Notes: a model not told the origin generated them from the letters alone. A stretch of DNA of 64,000 nucleotides from an uncultured Paracoccaceae bacterium (GCA_947495795.1 CANMAI010000005.1:124001-188000), one strand, 5' to 3'; counted from the first letter of the stretch, positions 46,779-56,134 are shown. Numbers and translations: made by a program.

Positions 46779-47315
46779 TCAGAGAAAATAAAACGGATGG
46801 CTCCTGACGTCCCGCAGGCTTGGTGGATGCTTGTCCGTTTGCTCTGATCTGATCACACTGCCATCGATTGCAGCAGCCTCGGGACAGTTGGTTTGAGATG
46901 TCTCATGTACCGCTGCAGCCTTAACCTGAGAAGCACTTGCGAACTGCGCATCGGAGGTCTTCGTCCCTTCAAGTGCATGCACAAGGTTAATATGAATCTG
47001 GTTCGGTTTGACAGGACCTTCAGCGTGGCAAAGCAGAATATCGGTTGCAGATGTGAAGAACCCTTCACGAAGGGGACGAGACGCCAGAACCAGCGGAGGT
47101 GTTACACAATCCAGCCAAACACCCGGCTTCACCTTGCCACCGACCAGTGTGTAGCCATCCGGGTATTCCTGAACTTTCATCACAACATCCGAGGGTGTCA
47201 TGTTGCAGCCGGTTGCGGCGATCCAATCCAGAAGTGCGGCTGTGATTTGGTTGCCGATCTTGGCGATCCTGCAGGACGGGAAGATCGTTTCGGAATACGC
47301 CAACGTCAGTTGCAT
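46779..47315 (-). CDS. Tautomerase-like protein divergent from HxlR
   Basis: The start at 47315 (MQLTLAYSETIFPS) follows GGAGGG; an upstream in-frame start at 47381 lies inside the operator palindrome. The 178-residue product has YTLVGGKVKPG and a segment PNQIHINLVHALEGTK that resembles the second half of 4-oxalocrotonate-tautomerase-like proteins, but residue 2 is Gln, so the catalytic Pro-1 is missing. The C-terminal 60 residues look unrelated and low in structure. It is probably the target of the neighbouring HxlR regulator. Identity tentative. Confidence 0.5.
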   Translation of the reverse strand: MQLTLAYSETIFPSCRIAKIGNQITAALLDWIAATGCNMTPSDVVMKVQEYPDGYTLVGGKVKPGVWLDCVTPPLVLASRPLREGFFTSATDILLCHAEGPVKPNQIHINLVHALEGTKTSDAQFASASQVKAAAVHETSQTNCPEAAAIDGSVIRSEQTDKHPPSLRDVRSHPFYFL

Positions 47316-47337
47316 TCGGATACCCTCCGCCTGATTT

Positions 47338-47389
47338 CTTGCAAAATGCAATACGTAAACAGCTAACATTACGTATTGCACTTTGCAAG
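47338..47389. promoter_or_regulatory. Large inverted repeat, candidate HxlR operator
   Basis: Two 21-bp arms, 47338-47358 (CTTGCAAAATGCAATACG...) and 47369-47389, are complementary at 20 of 21 positions with a 10-base spacer. Each arm also repeats TTGCA internally. It sits between the tautomerase-like gene and hxlR, covering both likely promoters. HxlR-type regulators bind such symmetric sites. Confidence 0.85.
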
Positions 47390-47410
47390 TTAAATCGATA
47401 AGCCATCGTA

Positions 47411-47845
47411 ATGACCGAAAACCCCCAAGCCAGACGATCCGGTTGCGCTATTGCCTTTGCGCTGGACCTCATTGGCGATCGCTGGAGCCTGCTGATTATC
47501 CGGGACATCATGCTCCGGGGAAACAAAACCTACAGCGACTTTCTTGAAGCGGAAGAAGGCATCGCGTCAAACATCCTGAATGACAGGCTGAAGCGGCTGA
47601 CAAGCGCTGGGGTGCTTACCAAATCAAGAGACCCGGAGAACCGGCGCAGTTTTGTATATCAGCTAACGCAAAAGGGTAGAGATCTGGCGCCAATCATTAT
47701 CGAAATGATCATTTGGAGCGGAAAGCACGATACAAGGGATCACGCGCGAAAGGGTATTCTGAACCGGATTTTAAAAGACCGGGCTCAATTTGAAGCCATG
47801 CTCAAGAAGGGATTGACTGCAGACAAGCTGGACTCCGCACAGTGA
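47411..47845 (+). CDS. HxlR-family transcriptional regulator
   Basis: A 144-residue winged-HTH protein of the HxlR class, with the family pattern of an N-terminal cysteine (RRSGCAIAFALDLIGDRWSLLIIRDIML), then YSDFLEAEEGIASNILNDRLKRLTSAGVL and the wing RRSFVYQLTQKG. The Cys12 is the position used for thiol/electrophile sensing in some relatives. It faces the tautomerase-like gene across a 52-base palindrome and overlaps the methyltransferase gene by 4 bases (GTGA). Confidence 0.92.
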   Translation: MTENPQARRSGCAIAFALDLIGDRWSLLIIRDIMLRGNKTYSDFLEAEEGIASNILNDRLKRLTSAGVLTKSRDPENRRSFVYQLTQKGRDLAPIIIEMIIWSGKHDTRDHARKGILNRILKDRAQFEAMLKKGLTADKLDSAQ

Positions 47846-48498
47846 GTGTTCGCAAGCCTGCATCAAGTGCCAGCGTTGCGTTGCCATCAGACGGCGGCAA
47901 GTTGCATGCGCCTTCCGCTGCACGAAACGCCCCGGATCTAAGTGCCACAATCAAACGTATCGCGCCTTCAAAGGGTCGCGCTCTGGAACTTGCAAGCGGG
48001 ACCGGACAACATATCGTTGCCTTTGCCGCTGCAATGCCCGGGCTGTGCTGGCAACCAAGCGAAGTGGATGGTGCCCGGCTCAGGAGTATCACGACTTATA
48101 TGCGGGAGAGCGGGCTCTCCAATATCGAGGCCCCGATTGGATTGGATGCGACGCGGAGTGGTTGGAGCAGTAGCGTTGGCCCTAGTGAGCTTATCTGCCT
48201 GTCAAACCTGCTGCATCTGATCAGCGATCAGGAAGCCGGGGTTTTGATTTCAGAGGCCGCGAAAGCTCTGACAGCGGGTGGAAAACTGGTACTCTACGGG
48301 CCTTTCAAACGAGCCGGAAAGCTTATCAGTGAAGGCGATGTGAAATTTGACTCTGACCTTCGCGCGAATGACCCACACACTGGCTACAAGGATGATGTCG
48401 GGATCAAATTGATTGCGGTGCGTGCTGCTCTGATGGTGGAGCACGCTTTTGAAATGCCTGCAAACAACCTCTGTCTGGTTTTCCGAAAGGGCGCGTAA
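47842..48498 (+). CDS. DUF938 SAM-dependent methyltransferase-like protein
   Basis: The GTG at 47842 overlaps the hxlR stop. The 218-residue protein has the methyltransferase SAM motif ALELASGTGQHIVAFAAAMP and the DUF938 feature CWQPSEVDGARLRSI, plus ELICLSNLLHLIS and LVLYGPFKR. The N-terminal 20 residues are Ser/Ala-rich and less conserved. The target is unknown. Coupling to hxlR suggests co-regulation with the response that HxlR governs. Confidence 0.8.
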   Translation: MSVRKPASSASVALPSDGGKLHAPSAARNAPDLSATIKRIAPSKGRALELASGTGQHIVAFAAAMPGLCWQPSEVDGARLRSITTYMRESGLSNIEAPIGLDATRSGWSSSVGPSELICLSNLLHLISDQEAGVLISEAAKALTAGGKLVLYGPFKRAGKLISEGDVKFDSDLRANDPHTGYKDDVGIKLIAVRAALMVEHAFEMPANNLCLVFRKGA

Positions 48499-48659
48499 AG
48501 GCTTGCCCGGCGTCTTCTGCGAGCACGTTGGTCTGCACAGTCGATCGTTCAGTTTTGTCGATGCTCTGGTGCAGGTGAGACGGGTGCGTGGATGTGCTGT
48601 TCCTGCCGGGCAAACTGCTTCATGGTGTGGAGAGTTTTTCACCAACCGGCGGAGCGCCC

Positions 48660-49754
48660 ATGAATTTTGCAGATCTTGAAACACCCGCGCTTGTTCTGGA
48701 CCGGGAGAGGCTGGAGGCGAATGCTGCGCGGATGCTGGAGCGATGCGCGGAGATGGGTGTGGTGTTGCGCCCGCATATCAAGACGGCGAAATCGGTGGAG
48801 GTGGCAAGGATCGCGACGGGCGGGCGGCTTGCCACGATCACGGCTTCCACACTCGCGGAGGTGGAGCATTTCGCGCGGGCCGGTTTCGACGATATTCTCT
48901 ATGCGGTGGGGATCACGCCCAACAAGTTCGCGCGGCTGGTGCGGATTGCCGAGACGGGCAAGCGGGTGTGCCTGACGCTGGACAGTGTGGAGATGGCGCG
49001 CGCTGTGGCGGCGGCGCCGATTTCGAACCCGGTGATGATCGAGATAGATTGCGGGGAACATCGGGGCGGGCTGCGGGCCGATGACCCGGCTCTGGTGGAG
49101 ATTGCGCGTGTACTGGACAGGCAGTTTGCCGGGATCATGGCGCATGCCGGGCATTCCTACGCGACGAATGAGCTGAGTGTTGTGCGCGAGACGGCTGCGG
49201 GCGAGGTGGGGGCTGCTGTTGCGGCGGCAGAGCGTGTTCGGGCGGCGGGAATTGTGGTGGAGACCGTCTCCATCGGTTCGACGCCCACGGTTTTTCATGC
49301 GGAGAGCCTTGCGGGCATCACGGAGGTGCGGGCGGGGATCTATCTTTTCAATGATCTTTCGCAATACGGGCGGAATATCTGCGCATTGGAGGATATCGCG
49401 ATGACTGTGCTGGCGACCGTGATCGGGCACAACCGGGCGGCGGGTGTGCTGACGCTTGATGCGGGGGCGCTTGCCATGTCGAAGGATATCGGGGCGAATG
49501 CGCATTTACCGAGTGCGAAGTTCGGGTGGCTGTGTGATGTCGAGACGCTGGACCCTTTGGGACTGGCGATTGATGTGGTGCATCAGGAGCATGGCACAGT
49601 GCGGGTGGCTGACCCGGAGGTGTATGCGCGGTTGCCCATCGGCAGTATGGTGCGCGTGTTGCCGGGGCATGCCTGCCTGACGGCAGCGGGCGGATACGGC
49701 GCCTACCATCTGATGGATGGGCAGGTTTGGAAGCGAGTGGATGGGTGGAACTGA
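48660..49754 (+). CDS. DSD1-family PLP enzyme (D-threonine aldolase/D-serine dehydratase-like)
   Basis: The ATG at 48660 follows GGAGCG and begins MNFADLETPALVLDRERL. The 364-residue protein has an alanine-racemase-type TIM barrel with the PLP lysine in LRPHIKTAKSVEVA and a C-terminal beta domain with metal-binding H-x-C (VLPGHACLTA). Such enzymes cleave D-threonine or 3-hydroxyaspartate, or dehydrate D-serine. The deaminase gene overlaps its stop by TGATG. Confidence 0.85.
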   Translation: MNFADLETPALVLDRERLEANAARMLERCAEMGVVLRPHIKTAKSVEVARIATGGRLATITASTLAEVEHFARAGFDDILYAVGITPNKFARLVRIAETGKRVCLTLDSVEMARAVAAAPISNPVMIEIDCGEHRGGLRADDPALVEIARVLDRQFAGIMAHAGHSYATNELSVVRETAAGEVGAAVAAAERVRAAGIVVETVSIGSTPTVFHAESLAGITEVRAGIYLFNDLSQYGRNICALEDIAMTVLATVIGHNRAAGVLTLDAGALAMSKDIGANAHLPSAKFGWLCDVETLDPLGLAIDVVHQEHGTVRVADPEVYARLPIGSMVRVLPGHACLTAAGGYGAYHLMDGQVWKRVDGWN

Positions 49755-50209
49755 TGGAGACGATGACTGAGTTGGATGCGCGGTTTTTGCGGGTTGCTTA
49801 CGGCGAGGCCCTGGCCGGGTTCGAGGAGGGGGGATGCCCTATCGGATCGGTGCTGGTGCGGGGTGATGTGGTGCTGGGGCAGGGGCGGAACCAGCGGGTG
49901 CAGAAGGGGGACCCGATTGCGCATGGAGAGATGGATGCGCTGCGCCGCGCGGGGCGGCAGCGGACTTACAGGGATACGGTGCTTTATACTTCGCTCAGCC
50001 CCTGCATGATGTGCTCTGGCACGATCGTGCAGTTTGGTATTCCACGGGTAGTGGTCGGGGAGAACGTGACCTTTGGGGGGAATGAGGATTTTCTGCGCTC
50101 TCGCGGGGTGGAAGTGATCGTGGCCGACGATGCGGAGTGTATTGCCCTGATGCAGCGGTTCATTGCTGAGAAGCCGGAGCTTTGGGCCGAGGATATCGCG
50201 GAAGACTGA
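49754..50209 (+). CDS. Nucleoside/cytosine deaminase family protein
   Basis: A 151-residue zinc deaminase of the CDA fold: AHGEMDALRRAG (H-x-E) and SPCMMCSGTI (P-C-x2-C) form the zinc and proton-shuttle sites. It starts at 49754, overlapping the upstream stop. It resembles fungal-type cytosine deaminases and guanine/nucleoside deaminases; tRNA adenosine deaminase TadA is less likely because the RNA-binding loops are not clear. Confidence 0.87.
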   Translation: METMTELDARFLRVAYGEALAGFEEGGCPIGSVLVRGDVVLGQGRNQRVQKGDPIAHGEMDALRRAGRQRTYRDTVLYTSLSPCMMCSGTIVQFGIPRVVVGENVTFGGNEDFLRSRGVEVIVADDAECIALMQRFIAEKPELWAEDIAED

Positions 50210-50291
50210 AACCGCCCCCCGGCGCACCGCTCAGCCGTCACGCCCACCCGCCCACCCCGCGCCGCCTGAACGGCGCGCCGGGGGGCGGTTT
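50209..50291. terminator. Long GC-rich inverted repeat between convergent genes
   Basis: AAACCGCCCCCCGGCGC (50209-50225) and GCGCCGGGGGGCGGTTT (50275-50291) form a perfect 17-bp stem over a 49-base loop. The ends A3/T4 make it usable as a terminator in both directions. An inner hairpin CGCGCCG-N6-CGGCGCG (50258-50277) overlaps the right arm and would compete with the outer stem. Confidence 0.75.
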
Positions 50292-50391
50292 TGCGTGGCG
50301 TGGCGTTTCGCGATTGTTCTGGGCCCTCCAAGTTGAAGCATGGGCAGGGCGGCTTGGGCTTCATTCGGGACGCTGTGTGCATTTTTGTCTG

Positions 50392-51285
50392 TCAGATCGG
50401 TTCGTGTTTCTTGCGTTCGCGGAGCCAGATATAGAGGCCTGACGCGACGATCACCGCTGTGCCAAGGATAGTCTCTTCGCCCGGAACATGGGCGAAGACG
50501 AGCCAGCTGATCGCGGTGGCGTAGAGGATCTGCACATAGACGATGGGTGCCAGAACCGAGGCCTCGCCGTAGCGGTGGGCCACTGTGAGCAGCGAGTGGC
50601 CGAGGCCGCCGAAAATGCCGATGAGGAGCGTTGGCCCCCATTCCCAGCCCGTGGGCCAGACCCAGCCCGAGAGGACGAAGGGCAGGAGGCAGAGTGTGGG
50701 GAGGCCGCTGGTGTAGATCTGGCCTGTGGGATTGTTGTCTCTCCCGGCCACGAGGCGGGTGAGGATGAAATAGAGGGAGGCGGAGAGGAGCGCCGCGAGG
50801 GAGTAGAACATGGCCGGATGAAAGGCCGTGCCGCCGGGCTGAACGATGATGAGGACACCGACAAAGCCCGTGAGGACAGCGAGAAGCCGACGGATGCCAA
50901 CTTTTTCGCCCAGCATGGGGATGGAGAGGAGGCAGACGAGGACAGGGGCCGCGAAGAAGATGGCCGTGGTGATGGTTAGGGGGAGGGTTTCCAGCGCGAT
51001 GAAGTTGAAGGTGGTGCCGCTGAGGAGGAGCGCGGCCCGGCCAACTTGAAGAAGTGGTGTGTGGGACCGGAAGAGGTTTGTGCCCTCTGTTGGCAGGAAG
51101 ACCGCGAGGGAGAAGGCGAAATGGCCTGCGTAGCGGATGAAGACGACCTGAAGCGCGGGGAGGCTTGCGACCAGCAGTTTCGCGAATGTATCGATCAGCG
51201 TGAAGCAAAAAAAGGCCGCGAGGGACATGACCACGGCCCGGTGCAGCCTGTCCTCCCGCGGGTGGGCTGCGGCGAGGGTTTTCAC
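50392..51285 (-). CDS. EamA/DMT-superfamily transporter
   Basis: A 297-residue membrane protein with ten helices in two EamA repeats (repeat 1 from VVMSLAAFFCFTLIDTFAKLL; repeat 2 from FYSLAALLSASLYFILTRLVAG). Such exporters move amino acids or metabolites. The start overlaps the D-erythronate-dehydrogenase-like stop by ATGA. Substrate unknown. Confidence 0.88.
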   Translation of the reverse strand: MKTLAAAHPREDRLHRAVVMSLAAFFCFTLIDTFAKLLVASLPALQVVFIRYAGHFAFSLAVFLPTEGTNLFRSHTPLLQVGRAALLLSGTTFNFIALETLPLTITTAIFFAAPVLVCLLSIPMLGEKVGIRRLLAVLTGFVGVLIIVQPGGTAFHPAMFYSLAALLSASLYFILTRLVAGRDNNPTGQIYTSGLPTLCLLPFVLSGWVWPTGWEWGPTLLIGIFGGLGHSLLTVAHRYGEASVLAPIVYVQILYATAISWLVFAHVPGEETILGTAVIVASGLYIWLRERKKHEPI

Positions 51286-52256
51286 GGCTGTTTGTCCCGG
51301 TGATCCTCTTCAAGGAACCAGCGCACTGAATTCTCGAAGCTTTCGTCGGCTGTGAAGCCGAGGGCGAGACCCTTTTCGGGGCGATAGTGGTTGCGCCAGC
51401 CCATCACGATGGGTTCGATTTCGGGTTCCCGGTTCCATGTGATCAGAGCCTCGGGCTCTGGGCCTGCGACGCGGCTCATGGCTGCGATCATCTCTGCCAC
51501 CGTATCGGTGCGGCCGGGGAGGTTCAGGTTGCGGTTGGGGCCGAAGGCTGCGCCCTCCACTTCTGCTGCGTGGATGAGGTTTTGCACCACGGTGCGCGGT
51601 GCTGTGTGCCAGATGGCGAAATCAGCGCCAACCGGGCAGTTGGACGGCTCTCCCTGCAAGGGTTCGCGGAAGATGCCGGACATGAAGGAGGACGCGGCAG
51701 CGTTGGCGCGGCCCGGACGGATGGAAACAGTGGGAAGACGCAGGCCGCGGCCATCGAGGAAGCCTTTGCGCGTCATGTCGTTCAGCAGCAGCTCGCCCAT
51801 GGCTTTCTGGGTGCCGTAGGATGTCTGGGGGTTGAGTTCCAGCCCGTCGGTGATGATTTCGGGCTCCTCCCCGCCATGCACCGCGACGGAAGAGGCATAG
51901 ACCACGATGGGGGTGTTGCCGCTTTGGCGCGCAGCATCAAGGATATTGAGCGTGCCCATGAGATTGACGCGAAGGCCGAGATCGAAATCCAACTCGGCAG
52001 CACCCGAGACCACGGCGGCGAGATGGTAGATCACATCGAAGGATGTGGTGAAGAGGGCGGGGCCGGTGGCGGGATCGGAGATATCAGCGGCGAGGCCTGC
52101 CACCGGAATATCGGCTTCCGGCACAGGGGGCGGCGCGAGATCGACCAGTGTGATGCCGCTGATGGGCGCGCCGCGGAGGCTGCCTCTGGCGATAAGCCCT
52201 TTGGCGAGTTTCTGCCCGATGAAGCCGCCGCCGCCTGTGATGAGGATGTTTGTCAT
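51282..52256 (-). CDS. denD: D-erythronate dehydrogenase-like extended SDR (DenD type)
   Basis: A 324-residue NAD-dependent epimerase/dehydratase-type protein. NAD motif is ILITGGGGFIGQKLAKGL, catalytic residues are Ser in YASSVAVHG and Tyr-x3-Lys in TSYGTQKAMGELL. Domain and tail (ALGFTADESFENSVRWFLEEDH) resemble DenD, which oxidises D-erythronate. One base separates it from the DUF4153 gene upstream. No den kinase or isomerase partner is seen next to it, so the assignment is by resemblance. Confidence 0.78.
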   Translation of the reverse strand: MTNILITGGGGFIGQKLAKGLIARGSLRGAPISGITLVDLAPPPVPEADIPVAGLAADISDPATGPALFTTSFDVIYHLAAVVSGAAELDFDLGLRVNLMGTLNILDAARQSGNTPIVVYASSVAVHGGEEPEIITDGLELNPQTSYGTQKAMGELLLNDMTRKGFLDGRGLRLPTVSIRPGRANAAASSFMSGIFREPLQGEPSNCPVGADFAIWHTAPRTVVQNLIHAAEVEGAAFGPNRNLNLPGRTDTVAEMIAAMSRVAGPEPEALITWNREPEIEPIVMGWRNHYRPEKGLALGFTADESFENSVRWFLEEDHRDKQP

Positions 52257-52257
52257 G

Positions 52258-54060
52258 TCAGTCTCCTGTATCGCGCGGCATGATCACGAGGTCCCCAACG
52301 CTCAGGCCCTGCACACGCGGCGGAACCATTTCGTAGTTGCCCTGTGAGAGAGGTTCGATCACATCCACACCGCTACCCCGGCCATAGCTGTGATCGGTGG
52401 GATGGAGCGACCAGCGGCCATATTCATTCTGGGTGATCAGGATTACCTGGGTGTATTTTCCTATGCTTTCCTGAGTGACGAGCATCCATTCGAGAGTGTC
52501 CGTTTGCGTGAGGAAGTTATCCTGAATGGCAATGCAGCTCGGCTCTCCGCCGATCACTTCGGCCTCGCCTTCAGACATCTTCACATCACACTGCCGCATG
52601 AAATAGCCGGTGGAGAGCATGCCAAGGGCGAGTGGGGCGAGCTCTGCCGCGCTGGGCAGCGTGGCGCTTTCGGGTCGCCTCAACAGTGTCGTGCGCAGCC
52701 TGTTCCAATCATCCGGTGATGTGGGGGGCTTGGTTTGCGGACTGGGATCGTAGCGATTGTTTGACTCAATCGCGCTTGAGATACGGGCGGCAACTGCCTC
52801 GGGCGGGGATGTTGCCTCGTAAGCGCTGATTGCGCGCGTTCCCGCGTGCCCCCAGCGCTTGGCCATTGGCCAGAAGCTGTAGTTTTCCGCATCTATGCGG
52901 CCATCGAGCAGGCGTGCGAGCTGTGAACTGGCGGAGATGCGCTGGGCGTTGAGCAGGGGTGTGAACCAGAGCGTGCTGAGGCCGATGGCCGCGATCACCC
53001 CCCACACAACGCTTTGGCGGATGCCCCGCTGCCAACCGGGCCGGGCGGGGAGGGCAAAGAAGGCGATGGGCAATGTGAAGAGCGCCACGATGAGTGCGCC
53101 GAGCGATGCGAGGAGGCGCGGCGGGGTCCATCCATACTCGCTGATGCGGAGCCAGAGCGCGTAGAGCGCGATGGCCGACATGATGGGGAGAACGAGGGCG
53201 AGAAGGCGGGTGGACCAGATGATTGCGGGATGCGTGCTTGCCTCCGCATCCGTGGCCTCCAGCGCCGCGATCACCAGAAGGACGGCGCCGCCTGCCATGA
53301 GCATCATGGTGCTGGCAGCGGAGAAGCTGGAGAAAACGGTGCCGAGGCCCTGCGCGAGGGCGGCCACGACGAAGAGGGTGATGACGGCGGTGACGGGCAC
53401 GAGGAGGAGGCGGAGGAGGCGGAGGACGAGGGAAAGTAGCGTTTGGATCACACCCTCCAGCTCACATGTGACGGCGAGCGCTATGCCGAGGACGAGGCCG
53501 TTGAGGAGATAGGGACCCCAATCGAGATCCATGAAGTCATCCAGTATTTCGATGCCCGCAAGGCTGAGAAGTTCGTGCGAGAGAAAGTAGACAGCCCAGA
53601 AGAGGCCGAGAAAAAGGAGTGAGACGATGACTTTGATCCCTGCTGTCCAGGCAAGGGTGAAGAGGCTTTCGTAGTTGCGCCAGCCGCCCTTGGTGCCTGC
53701 ATTGATGGTGAAGGGGATGAGGAGGGCTGCGAGCAGGAGGAAGGGGCCGAGGAGGAGACCCTGACCTGTGGGAAGGAATATGTCCTCCCGTGAGGACACT
53801 TCGAACCGGAAGCCAGCCCACACCATGAGGGCGGAGACGACGGTGGCGAGAAGGGCGGCGCGAAGTGCTGCTTTGGCAGGCGTGAGAGGCCCGGCCATGA
53901 GCCCGAAGGCTGGAAAGCCTGCGATGGCTAGGAAGACGACAAAGCGGTGGAGCGCGGCGGGTACGCCTGCGAGTGCGCGTTCGTCGATGAGGACGTAAAA
54001 AGCGAGGCCTGCGATGGCACCGGTGACGGCGAGGATTGCGCGCAAAGAGAGATTTGGCAT
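52258..54060 (-). CDS. DUF4153-domain membrane protein
   Basis: The start at 54060 (MPNLSLRAILAVTGAIAGLAFYVLID) is chosen as it opens the first helix; an upstream frame adds an unlikely 49 residues. The 600-residue protein has about ten N-terminal membrane helices and a C-terminal soluble domain of about 200 residues (LLDGRIDAENYSFWPMAKRWG...). The family is conserved in Rhodobacteraceae, without known function. It heads a three-gene minus-strand unit with denD and the EamA exporter. Confidence 0.8.
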   Translation of the reverse strand: MPNLSLRAILAVTGAIAGLAFYVLIDERALAGVPAALHRFVVFLAIAGFPAFGLMAGPLTPAKAALRAALLATVVSALMVWAGFRFEVSSREDIFLPTGQGLLLGPFLLLAALLIPFTINAGTKGGWRNYESLFTLAWTAGIKVIVSLLFLGLFWAVYFLSHELLSLAGIEILDDFMDLDWGPYLLNGLVLGIALAVTCELEGVIQTLLSLVLRLLRLLLVPVTAVITLFVVAALAQGLGTVFSSFSAASTMMLMAGGAVLLVIAALEATDAEASTHPAIIWSTRLLALVLPIMSAIALYALWLRISEYGWTPPRLLASLGALIVALFTLPIAFFALPARPGWQRGIRQSVVWGVIAAIGLSTLWFTPLLNAQRISASSQLARLLDGRIDAENYSFWPMAKRWGHAGTRAISAYEATSPPEAVAARISSAIESNNRYDPSPQTKPPTSPDDWNRLRTTLLRRPESATLPSAAELAPLALGMLSTGYFMRQCDVKMSEGEAEVIGGEPSCIAIQDNFLTQTDTLEWMLVTQESIGKYTQVILITQNEYGRWSLHPTDHSYGRGSGVDVIEPLSQGNYEMVPPRVQGLSVGDLVIMPRDTGD

Positions 54061-54299
54061 CAGGCGGGCCGCCCGGCATGTGCGTGTGCAGTGATCATCT
54101 TTCCTCCGGCGTCGCGTACTTTCCGGTTTCGAACGTGGCGAGAAGTGCGGGGAATGAAAAGGCATTTTTGTGTTTGGTTTTGCCGAGAGGGCGGTTTGCC
54201 CCGGCATTTCGGGAGAAGATCGGGCCCGGACTGGATTTGGTGTTGCACCTCTGTGAATGCGGGCCCACGGTGGGACCTACAGACTTGCTGGAGGCGCCC

Positions 54300-54938
54300 A
54301 TGATCTGGTCCGAAATCCTCGCATTCGCTTTTGTGGCGTCTCTTCTGGTGATGTCTCCCGGGCCGAACGGAGTGCTGATTGCCAAGACAGTGCCGACATC
54401 CGGGCGCGCCGCAGGCTTTGCCAATGTGGCTGGCTTTGTGGGCGGGTTTTACCTGCATGGGACGCTTTCGGTGCTGGGGGTTTCCGTCCTTCTCCTGCAA
54501 TCGGCCGTGGCCTTCACCATCGTGAAGTATCTTGGCGCGGCCTATCTTTGCTGGATCGGGATCAGGGCGCTGATGGATGCGTTTCGGGGCGTGCGGCCAG
54601 ATACAAGCGTGGCGCCTGCGCGGCGGCAGCGGGGGCTGGGCAAGGCGTTCATCGAGGGCCTCTTGACCAATACGCTCAACCCCAAGGTTTCGATGTTCTA
54701 TCTCGCGGCCTTTCCGCAGTTTATCTCTGTGGGCGAGGGTGCTGTGGCTTCCGGTTTTCTGCTGGTGAGCGTGCATGCTGCGATCAATGCTGCGTGGTTT
54801 GCCCTGATGGTGATCCTTTTCGCACGGCTGACAAAGATGGCTTCAAGCGGGCGCTTTCAGCAGTGGCTGAAGGGTGTGACGGGTGTGGTGTTCATCGGGT
54901 TCGGGGCGAAGCTTGCGACATACCGGCCCAATCTCTAG
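54300..54938 (+). CDS. LysE/RhtB-family amino acid exporter
   Basis: The ATG at 54300 follows GGAGG. The 212-residue protein has about six helices and the family start FVASLLVMSPGPNGVLIAKT and GLLTNTLNPKVSMFYLAAFPQF. It exports an amino acid such as homoserine, threonine or leucine. It is divergent from DUF4153 and converges with the MFS gene, overlapping its 3' end by 4 bases. Confidence 0.92.
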   Translation: MIWSEILAFAFVASLLVMSPGPNGVLIAKTVPTSGRAAGFANVAGFVGGFYLHGTLSVLGVSVLLLQSAVAFTIVKYLGAAYLCWIGIRALMDAFRGVRPDTSVAPARRQRGLGKAFIEGLLTNTLNPKVSMFYLAAFPQFISVGEGAVASGFLLVSVHAAINAAWFALMVILFARLTKMASSGRFQQWLKGVTGVVFIGFGAKLATYRPNL

Positions 54939-56134
54939 GGCGCTGAAGGGAGCCGCGCCTCAAGGCGGGCCACCCATGCGGCGCTGAGAAGGCCGAGAAA
55001 CGATGCCGCGAACATGATGCCGAGGAGGGGTATGGCCCCGGGCAGCGCTGCTGCCACGGCCCCGGCGAGCCATGTGAGAACCGCCCCTGCACCCACCGTG
55101 AGCGCGCCGGAAAGGCCGGAGGCGGCACCTGCCAGATCGGGGCGGACGGACATGGCCCCGACACTGCTGCTCGGCATCGTGATCCCGTTGCCGATGCCGA
55201 CGAAGATGGTGGAGCCGAAGAGGGCCAGTTCATTTTCCGCGCCCAATGCGAAGAGAAGGATGCCTGCGGCAAGCCCCGCGCAGGCGACGACGCGCCCGGC
55301 CAGCATCATCGTGGTGAGGGAATGGCGGGCGGCAAGGCGCGCGGCGCAGAAGCTGCCGAAAAAGAAGCCGCTGGTGATGGAACCGATATAGATGCCGAGC
55401 CTGCCCGGCGACATATCGAAAAGAACGTTCGCCACAAGCGGTGCGCCCGCGATGAAGGCAAAGAACGCGCCGGTGGAGAAGGCCGCACAGGCGGAATAGC
55501 CCCAGAATGGCCCGGATGTGAGGAGGGCGGGATAGGCGCGGATTTGCGCAGTGAAGGTGGCTGAGCGGTTGGTGTTGGTCTCTCCGAGATCGACCCATGT
55601 TATGGCGAGAAGGGCGGCCCCGATGAGGGCGAAGGCGAGGAAGCTCGAGCGCCAGCCAAAGAGCTCATCCAGCGCGCCGCCGACCATGGGGCCGAGCATT
55701 GGAGCGATGGCCATTGCCATGGCGATATAGCCCAGAAGACTCGCCGCTTCTTTCGGGGGCATCATATCGCGCACGACCACGCGGGAGAGTGCACCCCCTG
55801 CGATGATGGCCCCCTGAAGGAGACGAAAGCCGAGGAAGGCCCAGATATTCGGGGCTAAGAGGCAACCGATAGAAGCCAGAGTGAAGAGGGCGATGGACCA
55901 GAGGAGCACGGGCCGCCTGCCGTATCTATCCGACAGCGGACCGATGATGATCTGGAGGACAGCCGTAACCGCGAGGTAGCCTGCGATGGAGAGGCTGACG
56001 AGCGCATAATCCGCCTCGAACTCCGCAGCTATGTTGACGAGGGAAGGGATGAACATATTGAGCGAAAGCGTTGAAATGCCAGTGAGAAAGATCAATGTGG
56101 AAACGCTAGGTGGGCTGCGGTCAGATCGGGTCAT
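54935..56134 (-). CDS. Bcr/CflA-type MFS exporter with attenuator leader
   Basis: A 399-residue twelve-helix major facilitator. Motif A is GPLSDRYGRRPVLL, with GGALSRVVVRDMMP and AMAIAPMLGPMVGG (motif C-like) of drug:H+ antiporters of the Bcr/CflA group. It likely exports a drug or metabolite. The leader region (56162-56314) has a -35/-10 pair, a translated-looking 14-codon frame, a hairpin and a terminator with six U, all ending 28 bases before the ATG, so expression is probably controlled by attenuation. Confidence 0.9.
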   Translation of the reverse strand: MTRSDRSPPSVSTLIFLTGISTLSLNMFIPSLVNIAAEFEADYALVSLSIAGYLAVTAVLQIIIGPLSDRYGRRPVLLWSIALFTLASIGCLLAPNIWAFLGFRLLQGAIIAGGALSRVVVRDMMPPKEAASLLGYIAMAMAIAPMLGPMVGGALDELFGWRSSFLAFALIGAALLAITWVDLGETNTNRSATFTAQIRAYPALLTSGPFWGYSACAAFSTGAFFAFIAGAPLVANVLFDMSPGRLGIYIGSITSGFFFGSFCAARLAARHSLTTMMLAGRVVACAGLAAGILLFALGAENELALFGSTIFVGIGNGITMPSSSVGAMSVRPDLAGAASGLSGALTVGAGAVLTWLAGAVAAALPGAIPLLGIMFAASFLGLLSAAWVARLEARLPSAP

